From positions 62,001-126,000 of the IMG/VR virus record IMGVR_UViG_3300001533_002283: DNA of 64,000 nt; one strand, given 5' to 3'. A model generated the notes under the pieces. That model ran no database searches and was not told the DNA's origin. It saw only the letters and a program-made list of their open reading frames with translations. Made by a program: the position numbers and the translations under genes. The stretch is from a virus. Below, piece by piece: positions 25,011 through 33,176 of this stretch. Every line of letters begins with the position of its first letter. Position 1 is the stretch's first letter.

Positions 25011-25529
25011 TTACTTGATATTTATTTTGCACCATTTCCTTAATTTTGTCAATCCCGTTTTACTCCCGATGTTAAACAAAACTATCTTCTCCTTCTTACT
25101 AATCTCTATTCCAGTGGCAGAACCCCCAACCACCTCGCCTTCGGGCGTCCAGCACACGGCCAAATGGCTAAGTGTTTGGTTATCGGAACCTAGTAAAATT
25201 CCCACGTTTCGAGCGTGAAAGATTTTATGATTAAGTTTTAAATTATCCCAGTGTTTGACATATTGGGAAGCAATTTTCCAGTTTTCTTCGGTGTGTAAAA
25301 TACCATTATAATGATTGTTATAACCTTGCCAAGGTAAATAAAGTTGGATGTTAGACTCTTTCTCTGCCTTAACAAACCCAAGTCTCGCCGCCTCGTCACA
25401 ACCAATCGCTCCGCCCGTTCTGAGAACCCATCCTTTCTTTGCGAAAAACTCGGCGATTTTAGTTAAGTTTCCCAAGACTTCGGGAGGTGCGTCACGGGAG
25501 CCCCATATTGAGATGATTTTACTTTTCAT
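25011..25529 (-). CDS. SLOG-domain (DprA/YpsA-like) phage protein
   Basis: 172 residues. GSRDAPPEVLGNLTKIAEFF at the N-terminus, LRTGGAIGCDEAA (~37) and CWTPEGEVVGGSATGIEIS (~126-144) match the Rossmann-like SLOG superfamily, including G-S-R and T-G-G-A nucleotide-binding loops. SLOG proteins bind nucleotides or nucleotide-derived signals, or DNA in DprA. The role in phages is not established. Confidence 0.7.
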   Translation of the reverse strand: MKSKIISIWGSRDAPPEVLGNLTKIAEFFAKKGWVLRTGGAIGCDEAARLGFVKAEKESNIQLYLPWQGYNNHYNGILHTEENWKIASQYVKHWDNLKLNHKIFHARNVGILLGSDNQTLSHLAVCWTPEGEVVGGSATGIEISKKEKIVLFNIGSKTGLTKLRKWCKINIK

Positions 25530-25532
25530 ATT

Positions 25533-25823
25533 TTAACCGGGATTACCACCAGAACAAATAGCAATATTTAAATTATCTTCTCGTTTAATTATTTCTACCG
25601 CTACCGCGAATAACTCGTTCGGGTTATTACCTCCATCTACCAAAATCTTTCCTAACTTCAATGCCGCCGCAAGAACATTGCAATTATCCTCCTTCATGTG
25701 AAACCTGATATATTTTTCGTAATCTGCAACAATACCCTGCCATTTATTCCCGCGCAAATCACGATAAAACTCCCAGCGTTTTTCAAGATCAAAAAGCAAA
25801 TTAATTTCTTTTTGAGTTAGCAT
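25533..25823 (-). CDS. Hypothetical protein
   Basis: 96 residues, helical, no recognised family. One base after the stop of the 56-residue gene and 3 bases before the SLOG gene. Confidence 0.6.
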   Translation of the reverse strand: MLTQKEINLLFDLEKRWEFYRDLRGNKWQGIVADYEKYIRFHMKEDNCNVLAAALKLGKILVDGGNNPNELFAVAVEIIKREDNLNIAICSGGNPG

Positions 25824-25824
25824 T

Positions 25825-25995
25825 TTAAACAGCGTCTCGCAAATTCATTAGCCGCATTCTTTCTTCTAATAGCTCATCAACTCTTTTATACCACTTAGCC
25901 TTATCTTCATTCGTCCGCGCGTCAATCCAAAATGTGCGGGTCATAGAAATGGTTTTATCCAATTCTTCAATTAGTTTAATATATTGGTTGGTCAT
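25825..25995 (-). CDS. Hypothetical 56-residue protein
   Basis: Begins MTNQYIKLIEELDKTISM and is mainly charged helix, possibly coiled coil. Its start carries the TAACACTTATG context and its stop is one base from the next start, both supporting a real gene. Confidence 0.6.
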   Translation of the reverse strand: MTNQYIKLIEELDKTISMTRTFWIDARTNEDKAKWYKRVDELLEERMRLMNLRDAV

Positions 25996-26000
25996 AAGTG

Positions 26001-26399
26001 TTATGCCTTTTTGTTCTTCAACGACTCTAGTTTCTCCTTAGCTTCTTTCAAATTCCGTTCTGCCCGCTCTAAATCGTATTTCGCCTGACGGGCTTTTCTC
26101 AACTCTTCTTTCTTATCTCGTTTGATTTTTTGTTCGGCTTGCAGGCCCGCACCGTCGATTACCGACTCACCACGAACGAACTTACTAATTTGAATAAGTG
26201 GTTTAATTTGTTCGGGAATGTGGCCGAACCCGGATTTGGCGGTGCCGAGGGTGTAATAAATCTTTTTGGGCGGTTTCCAACCTTGAAGGCAGTTGCCCCC
26301 ATAACCTTTCCAATATTTTTTAAAAGAATCTGGGGTTAAAATTTCGCCGGAGTTTTTAAAAGTTAGAGCGAACAGTTCGGTGTAGATTTTAGGTTTCAT
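26001..26399 (-). CDS. Hypothetical protein with C-terminal coiled coil
   Basis: 132 residues. A compact N-terminal part (YWKGYGGNCLQGWKPPKK) and a C-terminal Lys/Glu-rich coiled coil (residues ~90-130). Start and thyX stop overlap by one base. Unknown function. Confidence 0.6.
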   Translation of the reverse strand: MKPKIYTELFALTFKNSGEILTPDSFKKYWKGYGGNCLQGWKPPKKIYYTLGTAKSGFGHIPEQIKPLIQISKFVRGESVIDGAGLQAEQKIKRDKKEELRKARQAKYDLERAERNLKEAKEKLESLKNKKA

Positions 26400-27037
26400 T
26401 AGTAATTCAACGATTCCGAAATAACAGGAAATTGGGTTTTAAAAAGTTCACGAATTGCCAACGCAATATCCCGATGTTCTTTTTGTGTGTGCGTATCGCA
26501 ACGCACCTCAAAGTAATGAAGCCAACTACGAACAGTTCCAGACATATAAAGCGTTGTAGTCGTATTTAAGGGGAGAATCATACGAGCACATTCTTTGGCA
26601 ATTCCCTCCCCGATTAGTTGGTTATATGCCATTTCAGCAGATTTTTGCGCAAGTTCGACCATTGCCGCTGCTTTGTCACTCAATAATACATCGGAGTCGC
26701 CTACTTGACGATTAGTTTTGCCTTGCGCCCGCCACTCAAGTTGCTCGGCTCCGGATACTTGCGCATATCGTTGGGATAATTCCTGAAACGAAAAAGATTT
26801 GTGGCGAAGAATTTGGGCCGCTATTGCGCGAGAGGTTTTAATTTCTACGCAAAGGGAAGCTTGTTCAAAGATTGACCAATGTTTATTATTAATACAATAT
26901 TTGATAAGTTTCGCGCCAGTCTCCACGTTTAGTTGATTAGAGGGATTTGAAACGCGGGCGTTATGAACAATTAGCTCTTCGGCTGTTTTAATGCCCTCAA
27001 CGAGGGGCTGTGTGATTGAAATTAGTTTAACTTTCAT
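26399..27037 (-). CDS. thyX: Flavin-dependent thymidylate synthase (ThyX)
   Basis: 212 residues from the ATG at 27037. The ThyX signature appears as RHKSFSFQELSQRY (78-91), and the later IAKECARMILPLNTTTTLYM holds the Arg-rich substrate-binding region. ThyX converts dUMP to dTMP using FAD, NADPH and methylene-tetrahydrofolate. With the class II ribonucleotide reductase and dUTPase, the phage controls its own thymidine supply. A TTG at 27064 would overlap the HNH gene stop and is rejected. Confidence 0.93.
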   Translation of the reverse strand: MKVKLISITQPLVEGIKTAEELIVHNARVSNPSNQLNVETGAKLIKYCINNKHWSIFEQASLCVEIKTSRAIAAQILRHKSFSFQELSQRYAQVSGAEQLEWRAQGKTNRQVGDSDVLLSDKAAAMVELAQKSAEMAYNQLIGEGIAKECARMILPLNTTTTLYMSGTVRSWLHYFEVRCDTHTQKEHRDIALAIRELFKTQFPVISESLNY

Positions 27038-27042
27038 AAATT

Positions 27043-27630
27043 TTAAATTTCTATATGTCTCCAAGTTTTATTATGTTTTATTGCCCATACCAAAGATTTT
27101 GACACCCCTCTGTTTTTTGCGACTTCGGATTGCCTTTCCCCATTCGCCAGATCAATTTTAATTAATTTCGCCAATTCATTGGAAATGCTTGCCAAATTAC
27201 TTTCCTCGCCCAAAGGCATCGTTCCATGAGTGAATTTATCATGTATATTTTCTTTTTGGGTTTTATACTCTAAATTATCTGCACAGTCGTTGTTTTTATT
27301 GCCGTCTTTATGCGTTATAACCAAACCCTTTGGCTTCGGTCCAATCCAATAAAAAGATACCAATTCATAGAACTTTATACTCTTCACTGTTCTTGTCCCA
27401 TTTTCATTTTTGCATAAAAGAAACCTTCTGTATCCATCCTTATCAAGACCCCCTTTCAAAATACGAAAATCATCCAATCGGAATCTTTCTTTTTGTCTTC
27501 CCCCGATTGGAGTAAAGGAGCGGACTCTCCCAAAACTACTGATGTCGTAATTCGGAAAATCTACTATGCGCTTCCACTCCTCACCATCCAATTGTTTTTC
27601 AGTAGATAGGCTTATAGTGTTTACTTCCAT
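27043..27630 (-). CDS. HNH homing endonuclease with NUMOD4 motif
   Basis: 195 residues. NUMOD4 motif EWKRIVDFPNYDISSFGRVRS (~18-38), HNH core VITHKDGNKNNDCADNLEY (~104-122) and a C-terminal HTH-like segment (EVAKNRGVSKSLVWAIK). A free-standing homing endonuclease that cuts intron- or gene-less alleles and spreads by repair. It is lodged between thyX and a DNA methyltransferase gene and overlaps the latter's stop by 10 bases. Confidence 0.88.
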   Translation of the reverse strand: MEVNTISLSTEKQLDGEEWKRIVDFPNYDISSFGRVRSFTPIGGRQKERFRLDDFRILKGGLDKDGYRRFLLCKNENGTRTVKSIKFYELVSFYWIGPKPKGLVITHKDGNKNNDCADNLEYKTQKENIHDKFTHGTMPLGEESNLASISNELAKLIKIDLANGERQSEVAKNRGVSKSLVWAIKHNKTWRHIEI

Positions 27631-28328
27631 AAAGTTACAATATTTGTTGATATATTTGTCCCAGACTCTTTAAAAACACGCTCGGGAACAGACTCAAATT
27701 CCCATTTTTTATCCGAAATAAAATTTACAAATTTCTTGTCAGTCAAAGAATTTGGCGTAATGCAAACAACCTTACCACCCATTTTTACAAAATCGTAGGC
27801 GTGAATAAGATGGCTGATCCATTGCCGCTTACAAAAGGGAGGGTTCATTATCGCCACATCTACTTGATTATCAGGGCTTACCTTTAAAAAATCCGCTTTA
27901 ACAACATTGAGCCCATCACAATTTTCGGGTAAAATATCAACTCCGGTAACTTCCCTCGCCCCTTGCTTAACACACTCGCGCATAACCCGCCCGTCTCCGC
28001 AACTTGGTTCTAAAACCGTTTTGCCTTTTACATCGGCCAGAGAAACAATTTTTTCAACCAACCATTGGGGAGTATAAAACTTTTGTGTTAATTTCTTTTC
28101 ATCAACCGCCACTCCCTCCTCAATGGCGAACAAAAGTTTGTTGGGGTCGCTCTTGAAGATGTGACAACCTTCCTTTCGGGACCATTCCGCATTAACATTT
28201 AAGAGGAAATCCTTAACTTTTTTATACGTCTTGGGATCAAGTTGCCCAGTGAGAAACAACTTGTTCCCTTCAATTCGCGCGGCGCGTAATACTGATTCAA
28301 TTTCTGGTGTTAGTTTTTGGTTAGCCAT
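27621..28328 (-). CDS. Class I SAM-dependent methyltransferase, probable DNA N6-adenine type
   Basis: 235 residues from the ATG at 28328, 5 bases after the preceding stop. YTPQWLVEKIV (~85), VLEPSCGDGRVM (motif I, ~102), VDILPENCDG and IMNPPFCKRQW (motif IV NPPF) fit gamma-type N6-adenine or related methyltransferases. Without a target-recognition domain the target is unclear: DNA adenine is likely, RNA or protein possible. Confidence 0.78.
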   Translation of the reverse strand: MANQKLTPEIESVLRAARIEGNKLFLTGQLDPKTYKKVKDFLLNVNAEWSRKEGCHIFKSDPNKLLFAIEEGVAVDEKKLTQKFYTPQWLVEKIVSLADVKGKTVLEPSCGDGRVMRECVKQGAREVTGVDILPENCDGLNVVKADFLKVSPDNQVDVAIMNPPFCKRQWISHLIHAYDFVKMGGKVVCITPNSLTDKKFVNFISDKKWEFESVPERVFKESGTNISTNIVTLWK

Positions 28329-28332
28329 AGTA

Positions 28333-28605
28333 TCACTTATAGAGGCCGAACAAAGAACCAAGTTTCTTGCACTCTTCGTTAAACTTTTCCTGACTAGTTT
28401 CAAGATGTTTGGCGTTCAACAAACCAATTGCATTACCCATGATTTTAACAAGAAGCACTTCGTTGGCATCACGGTCAGAGTCAAACACAGAGTTAGTCTC
28501 AAATGTTCTGGGTTTGACTTTTCGTGGAAGCTGTCCCGCCCCATTAACGGAATATGTAGAGCCATCGGCGTCTGTTGATGATAGTAGTAGTTTTATTGAT
28601 TTCAT
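28333..28605 (-). CDS. Hypothetical protein
   Basis: 90 residues with a beta-type N-terminal half (SIKLLLSSTDADGSTYSVNG). No family recognised. Five bases upstream of the methyltransferase start. Confidence 0.55.
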   Translation of the reverse strand: MKSIKLLLSSTDADGSTYSVNGAGQLPRKVKPRTFETNSVFDSDRDANEVLLVKIMGNAIGLLNAKHLETSQEKFNEECKKLGSLFGLYK

Positions 28606-28640
28606 ATTATTTTTATATTTTTTGTTACCGTATAAACTTT

Positions 28641-28886
28641 TTAATTGCTTAATTTTTGAATATCTCTTTCGATTCTCTCTCGCTGAATCAACAAGTCATT
28701 TAGCTTTTTCTGTCGTTCCTTATCGCTCTTTTTTCTGACCTCACCAATCTGAATATCAATCAAGTCGCGGCCCCAGTTTGAGCAAACTTCCGGGGAAACA
28801 CATGCCAAGTTACTCGTCCCGCCAGCGTTCAATAACATCAGGATAAAATTTAGGCGGTCGGTATCGGTGGGGGTGGTATCACTCAT
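28641..28886 (-). CDS. Hypothetical small protein
   Basis: 81 residues; the C-terminal half is a charged helix, probably coiled coil. Two bases after the preceding stop. No function recognised. Confidence 0.55.
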   Translation of the reverse strand: MSDTTPTDTDRLNFILMLLNAGGTSNLACVSPEVCSNWGRDLIDIQIGEVRKKSDKERQKKLNDLLIQRERIERDIQKLSN

Positions 28887-28888
28887 GG

Positions 28889-29098
28889 TTAGTCTCTGTG
28901 GCGAGCATTCACCTTTTCCGCGATCTCGTCAAGTTCTTTTTCAGCAAGAAGTTTCTTGTATGAAGCGACGACCCAACGGGTGGCTTCAAGGGTTGTCATT
29001 TCGTCGTCTTGACAAAACTCTTCAACATATCCCGCGATTTGACCAAGCATGGCGGAGTGGGATTCTAATTCTTTAATTCGTTCGGGAGTGGGGTCCAT
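28889..29098 (-). CDS. Hypothetical small protein
   Basis: 69 residues, helical and acidic, no family recognised. Three bases after the gmd stop; likely in the gmd transcript. Confidence 0.55.
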   Translation of the reverse strand: MDPTPERIKELESHSAMLGQIAGYVEEFCQDDEMTTLEATRWVVASYKKLLAEKELDEIAEKVNARHRD

Positions 29099-29101
29099 GA
29101 G

Positions 29102-30208
29102 TTATTCTTTATAATTCTTAATATCGTGTTGAACCATTCTCCACACCAAATCTTTAAACTTAACCTTTGGCTCCCAACCTAAGTCCTCTTTAATTTTCTT
29201 TGGTGTTCCATGCAAATAAACAACATCGGCAGGACGATAAAACTTTTCGTCAATTTGCACGGCCAAAACCTGACCATTTAAAATATAACCCTTTTCGTCT
29301 TTGCCCTCCCCTTGCCAAGATAAAGAAAAACCAGCGGCAAAAAATGCAAGTTCAATTAGTTCTTTAACCGTGTGGGTTTCTCCAGATGCCAAAACATACT
29401 CTCTAAGAAAAGAAACGGCGTATTCAGAATAATTTCCTTCTGTATAAAATTTTGGATTTAAATCTTTACGATAATTCTCTTGGTTCATCATCATCCAGAT
29501 TGCTTCCATGAAATCAGGGGCGTAACTCCAATCGCGCTTTGACTCAATATTACCAACGGAAATAGGAGCAGGAATTTTACCTAACTGATTTGTCTCGTGA
29601 TAAATTCTTGCAACTTCACTACTAATTTTTCGGGGCAGAAATGCCTTGGACCTGCGTTCGGACTCATGATTAAATAAAATCCCATGAATTGCATATAGAT
29701 TATAACTCTTTCTGTAACAATTAACTAGGTGACACGCGGCAATCTTCGACGCGGCGTATGGACTTTTAGCGGATTGAATGTGAAGTTCATCCATTGGAAG
29801 ATAGACCGGTTCAGAAAATTGCTCAGAAGTTCCAGCCGAGTAGAAACGGCAAGATGGTTGATAGAGTCGAATTGCTTCAAGACAGTTAAGAACCCCTACT
29901 GCATTAGTTTGAAAAGTAGCGGCAGGAATTAACCAACTTTCGGCAACGTGACTTTGGGCGCAAAAATTAAAAAAATATGCAGGTTTGTGGTCCTGAATTA
30001 GCTTATTGACCGCGACAGGATCGGTAATATCGGCAGAAGCAACTTTAAACCGAGGGTTATTCAAAAGGTGTTTGTAATTTACTTCATTAGGATTACTTTG
30101 TCGGCGTAATACTCCCACAATATTCATATCAGTATTTTCCAAGAGATAATCTGCCATGTGAGGAGCGTCCATTCCTGACATGCCCGTAATGATTGCAATT
30201 TTTGACAT
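29102..30208 (-). CDS. gmd: GDP-mannose 4,6-dehydratase
   Basis: 368 residues from the ATG at 30208 (a TTG at 30235 is rejected). An extended short-chain dehydrogenase: Rossmann loop TGMSGMDAPHMADYLL (8-23), GTSEQF, catalytic YAASK, ILFNHESERR and the RDWSYAPDFMEAIWMMM segment characteristic of Gmd. It makes GDP-4-keto-6-deoxymannose from GDP-mannose. The PMP-type dehydratase at 43586-44848 and the RmlD-like reductase could use this product, giving a deoxysugar for glycosylation. A promoter lies directly upstream. Confidence 0.88.
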   Translation of the reverse strand: MSKIAIITGMSGMDAPHMADYLLENTDMNIVGVLRRQSNPNEVNYKHLLNNPRFKVASADITDPVAVNKLIQDHKPAYFFNFCAQSHVAESWLIPAATFQTNAVGVLNCLEAIRLYQPSCRFYSAGTSEQFSEPVYLPMDELHIQSAKSPYAASKIAACHLVNCYRKSYNLYAIHGILFNHESERRSKAFLPRKISSEVARIYHETNQLGKIPAPISVGNIESKRDWSYAPDFMEAIWMMMNQENYRKDLNPKFYTEGNYSEYAVSFLREYVLASGETHTVKELIELAFFAAGFSLSWQGEGKDEKGYILNGQVLAVQIDEKFYRPADVVYLHGTPKKIKEDLGWEPKVKFKDLVWRMVQHDIKNYKE

Positions 30209-30214
30209 AATGTT

Positions 30215-30244
30215 ATTATTGTTTATTTCCCCCAATTAAGTCAA
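30215..30244 (-). promoter_or_regulatory. Candidate promoter of gmd
   Basis: -35 TTGACT (30239-30244), 18-bp spacer, -10 AATAAT (30215-30220). Transcription would start at the ATG at 30208, i.e. a leaderless message. Confidence 0.5.
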
Positions 30245-31314
30245 GCGGAAACTACTCGCCACTCAACATCTTTGAAACAACTAAGGTCTCGCCCGCCCGC
30301 ATAAGAAATTTGTGACTGAACAGCTTGTGTTAATTCACTATAATACTCCGCATATGTTTTGCCATTACAGGGAATTTCAATGGTTTTACCCTCAATATGT
30401 TTAATCTCTTGGCCGGTTTTTTGCTTTGACTCGGCTGACGCGCTTCCATAATATCGCTTATGAGTAATCCTGCCTTTTGATTCGTGGATTCCAGTGTCAC
30501 TGTAATAAACCTTGGCATTGCCATAAATATTTTCCCCCGGCGCATCAACGCACGAGGCAAACAAACTTCCAATCATAACCATAGGGATGTTTAAATTTTT
30601 ATAAACTTTTCCGGCTCTACCTCCATAAGTATACTCTCCTTGAACACTGGTAAACCCAATAATCGCCCGCGCGATGTCCCCCGCCTCGCGAACCCCGCCG
30701 TCTAAAATAACGGGAATTTTTGCCCATTTACCCGCTTCTAGTGCCGCGCTGAACATAGGAGAACCGAATGACGTGGTGGGAAAAGTTAGGCATGCCCTCC
30801 CCGTTGAAAGCCCCACCTTCAAGCAGTCTGCGCCAGCATTTTGCAAAAACTCAACCGAATCTTTATCGCCCCAAATATTTCCCGCAATCACCTTAGTATC
30901 GGGGAGATTTTCTTTAATAAATTCAATCATATCGGCGACCGAATCACTAAACCCGTGAGCAACATCAATGCACGCGAAATTCACCCGACACTTACTTTCA
31001 GAAATATCTTTAATCAACTCTTTATCGCTCTCTTGAACGCCTACAGAGATTGAAATTAACGGCCACGCCTCCGCCCGCGCACGTTGAAGGAATTTTCGAG
31101 TATCACCAAAGCGATGATAAATGTAAAAATGATTATTAAACGCCAACCATTTACAAATATCTTCATTCACAACACTTGCCATATTACTTGGCGTTATCGG
31201 CAGGGCAAATCTATACCCACAAAAGTCAATGGATGTATCGCATTCCGAGCGAGATTTAACCACGCATTTGCGGGGAATTGAAGTGATTTGATTATAATGT
31301 AAGGCTTGAGTCAT
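30241..31314 (-). CDS. guaC: GMP reductase
   Basis: 357 residues of the IMPDH/GMP reductase family, with the bacterial GuaC pattern: SRSECDTS (~21), LPITPSNMASVV (~38), NHFYIYHRFG, AGADCLKVGLSTGRACLT with catalytic Cys ~175, DGGVREAGDIARAI, MVMIGSLFA and, at the end, ISYAGG. No CBS domains, as expected for GMP reductase. It converts GMP to IMP, allowing guanine nucleotides to be turned into adenine nucleotides. An IMP dehydrogenase function is less likely from the sequence. An uncommon phage gene, in the same block as thyX and nrdJ. Confidence 0.85.
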   Translation of the reverse strand: MTQALHYNQITSIPRKCVVKSRSECDTSIDFCGYRFALPITPSNMASVVNEDICKWLAFNNHFYIYHRFGDTRKFLQRARAEAWPLISISVGVQESDKELIKDISESKCRVNFACIDVAHGFSDSVADMIEFIKENLPDTKVIAGNIWGDKDSVEFLQNAGADCLKVGLSTGRACLTFPTTSFGSPMFSAALEAGKWAKIPVILDGGVREAGDIARAIIGFTSVQGEYTYGGRAGKVYKNLNIPMVMIGSLFASCVDAPGENIYGNAKVYYSDTGIHESKGRITHKRYYGSASAESKQKTGQEIKHIEGKTIEIPCNGKTYAEYYSELTQAVQSQISYAGGRDLSCFKDVEWRVVSA

Positions 31315-31331
31315 GGTTATGTCTATAATTT

Positions 31332-31661
31332 TTATTTTTCGTTCAAAACTTTAGCTATATTTAATTCCATCCGCGCGTTTTCCAACTTTTTAGTTAAAAT
31401 CTCAACAAGTTTCTTCTTCCTCGCTAATAAAGACTTTGCCGCCTCTTCCTTGGTTGGCCAAGCGTATTTTTTACGAGCGTTTTTTCTAACCAGTTTGGTG
31501 TATTTTAGATTAGTGTCCCAATTATAGGTAATTCGCCAACACTTGGGGGTTTCTTTCGCGAGGAAAAATTCGGTTAGTTCTAACTTTGGATAAGCACGAC
31601 CAACGTTTTCGTATTCGTCTAGATCGGCGTAATACTTTGTTTCGTAACGGTAGAACTTCAT
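31332..31661 (-). CDS. Hypothetical basic protein
   Basis: 109 residues, Lys-rich with a helical C-terminus (LLARKKKLVEILTKKLENA). Aromatic N-terminal MKFYRYETKYYADLDEYEN. No known family. Confidence 0.6.
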   Translation of the reverse strand: MKFYRYETKYYADLDEYENVGRAYPKLELTEFFLAKETPKCWRITYNWDTNLKYTKLVRKNARKKYAWPTKEEAAKSLLARKKKLVEILTKKLENARMELNIAKVLNEK

Positions 31662-31664
31662 ATT

Positions 31665-32075
31665 TCAATCCTCTTTCTCAAACACACTCCCAACAACCTC
31701 AACAGTTTTCCAATCTATTTCGTCAAAAAAAGAATGTCCCCAGCGGTCTCCGGTTTTCGTGTAATTCTTCCCGATTAAAAACGAGGCAGTATCCGCATCG
31801 TAATAAACTTCTTGATTTTTATACTCCTCGCGCTCTCTACCATGCGCCGCCCCGTGAATAAAAAACGAGATTTCATCCCCTTCGTAAATTTCTATCCCGT
31901 TTTTATCCAAAAGACCGGTGAATTGCTGAATTTCAGCAGAGCAATCCGCCCAAGGGCAGTTATTTAACTGACCCAAAATAACGGGATCGCCCTCAACGGA
32001 GTTTGAGATTGAAAGGGGACTGGAGTAATAATATTTATCTCCATCTCTGATTCTAAATTTAATTTCTCGACTCAT
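31665..32075 (-). CDS. YopX family protein (copy 2 of 3)
   Basis: 136 residues. EIKFRIRDGDKYYY at the start, IQQFTGLLDKNGIEIYEGDE (~49-68) and EVVGSVFEKED at the end are the conserved YopX segments. Function unknown. Confidence 0.85.
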   Translation of the reverse strand: MSREIKFRIRDGDKYYYSSPLSISNSVEGDPVILGQLNNCPWADCSAEIQQFTGLLDKNGIEIYEGDEISFFIHGAAHGREREEYKNQEVYYDADTASFLIGKNYTKTGDRWGHSFFDEIDWKTVEVVGSVFEKED

Positions 32076-32078
32076 ATT

Positions 32079-32372
32079 TTAATTCTCCTTAAACGATTCA
32101 AATTTAAATCCATCGGGAAACACTAAAGAGTTGCCCAACACTTTTTTAAACAATTCGTCATCCGCGCTCCCATCATAGTCATCACCAATTTTTTCTCGGA
32201 ATGTGTAAGGATGCGGGACGATTTCACCTTTGTTGAGGAAACCCCAAGAGAGATAACCACCGCGATAACGGAGGTAAATTTTTCGATTGTCTTCGGTAAG
32301 GGCTTCTAGTTGGTAGGGCGCGGCTCCGCCTTCTTCAAGAATTTTTTTGATTTTGACGGGAGTGACTGACAT
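32079..32372 (-). CDS. Hypothetical protein, leaderless start
   Basis: 97 residues, no recognised family. A good promoter lies so close upstream that transcription should begin at the ATG. Followed by the YopX and GMP reductase genes, which it may lead as an operon. Confidence 0.6.
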   Translation of the reverse strand: MSVTPVKIKKILEEGGAAPYQLEALTEDNRKIYLRYRGGYLSWGFLNKGEIVPHPYTFREKIGDDYDGSADDELFKKVLGNSLVFPDGFKFESFKEN

Positions 32373-32378
32373 AGGGCG

Positions 32379-32407
32379 AAACTAACCGATTGCCGCGCCC
32401 CTGTCAA
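32379..32407 (-). promoter_or_regulatory. Sigma70-like promoter
   Basis: Perfect -35 TTGACA (32402-32407), 17-bp spacer, -10 TAGTTT (32379-32384). Expected start at about 32372, the first base of the ATG. Confidence 0.6.
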
Positions 32408-32416
32408 TAATTTTCG

Positions 32417-33007
32417 TCACCCAACCCAATTTTTCTCAAAAAACCGCGCGCACAAGTAAAGATAGTCGCTCAGTCTATTAAAATATTTCATGGTGAGTTC
32501 CATGTTGTCTAATCGCCTAGTGAGAACATGCGTCCATAGCACCCTCTCAACTCTGCGACAAATTTTTGAAGAAATGTCAAAATGGGTGGAAACTCGGTTG
32601 TGGCCGTAAATCACCCAATCAGCGGGAATGAGTGATTTATCTTCCTCAAAAACATTCACCCTTCTTTCTAACTCCTCTAGGTTTTTCAAAGTGAGTGTAG
32701 GAAAACTTTTCACATAACGTTCCACTTTATCACTCTCACAGATGATTTCCCCCATAATGGTAATAAGAAGTTTTTGAATATCCTCTAAGTGGCCCGCCAC
32801 GTCATAAGCCACGGGACAATCCTCAACAGAAAGATATAAACTCTTGTGGGATAAAAACTCGCGGGTTTCTAATTTTGATAATCCAAGATAGGAACTTAAC
32901 TCGTCAATTACTCCAACCATTTCAATTCGATAGTCTGATTTTGCCACGCGGGTTCCGTAGAGGAGTGATGTGGTGCCGCTGTCACCGGTTTTAGTTGCGA
33001 TTTTCAT
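32417..33007 (-). CDS. pduO: PduO-type cob(I)alamin adenosyltransferase
   Basis: 196 residues, normal for PduO-type ATP:corrinoid adenosyltransferases. The N-terminal TKTGDSGTTSLLYGTRVAKS (5-24) is the ATP-binding signature; VIDELSSYLG follows, and the C-terminal half has RRVERVLWT and MKYFNRLSDYLYLCAR. The enzyme transfers the adenosyl group of ATP to cob(I)alamin, making adenosylcobalamin, the cofactor of the class II ribonucleotide reductase encoded three genes upstream. The start overlaps the [2Fe-2S] protein gene by 17 bases, indicating coupled synthesis. No other cobalamin gene is seen, so the phage must use host corrinoid. Confidence 0.9.
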   Translation of the reverse strand: MKIATKTGDSGTTSLLYGTRVAKSDYRIEMVGVIDELSSYLGLSKLETREFLSHKSLYLSVEDCPVAYDVAGHLEDIQKLLITIMGEIICESDKVERYVKSFPTLTLKNLEELERRVNVFEEDKSLIPADWVIYGHNRVSTHFDISSKICRRVERVLWTHVLTRRLDNMELTMKYFNRLSDYLYLCARFFEKNWVG

Positions 33008-33176
33008 AGGTGTGAGTGTTGTTTGTGGGGGTGTTAACTAATTGATGAATATAGGGAATACACAATTTGCATTTTGTTGCGCAAATTTTATTTTGTTGTA
33101 GGTTAGAGAGGGTTTCCCCTTGGCGAATCATTTTGGCGATTTCTTCCAAGGGGATGTTGTGGCAAATACAGAACAT
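32991..33176 (-). CDS. BFD-like [2Fe-2S]-binding protein
   Basis: 61 residues. C3-x-C5 at the start and C36-x-x-C39 in KCKLCIPYI match the CxC...CxxC cluster ligands of BFD-type domains, with the usual helix-loop (IPLEEIAKMIRQGETLSNLQQ) between. Such domains carry electrons or bind cluster-containing partners. Here the gene lies between nrdJ and the adenosyltransferase gene and shares bases with both neighbouring genes. Cob(II)alamin must be reduced before adenosylation and ribonucleotide reductase needs electrons, so a role as electron carrier in one of these steps is an inference from context. Confidence 0.75.
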   Translation of the reverse strand: MFCICHNIPLEEIAKMIRQGETLSNLQQNKICATKCKLCIPYIHQLVNTPTNNTHTYENRN

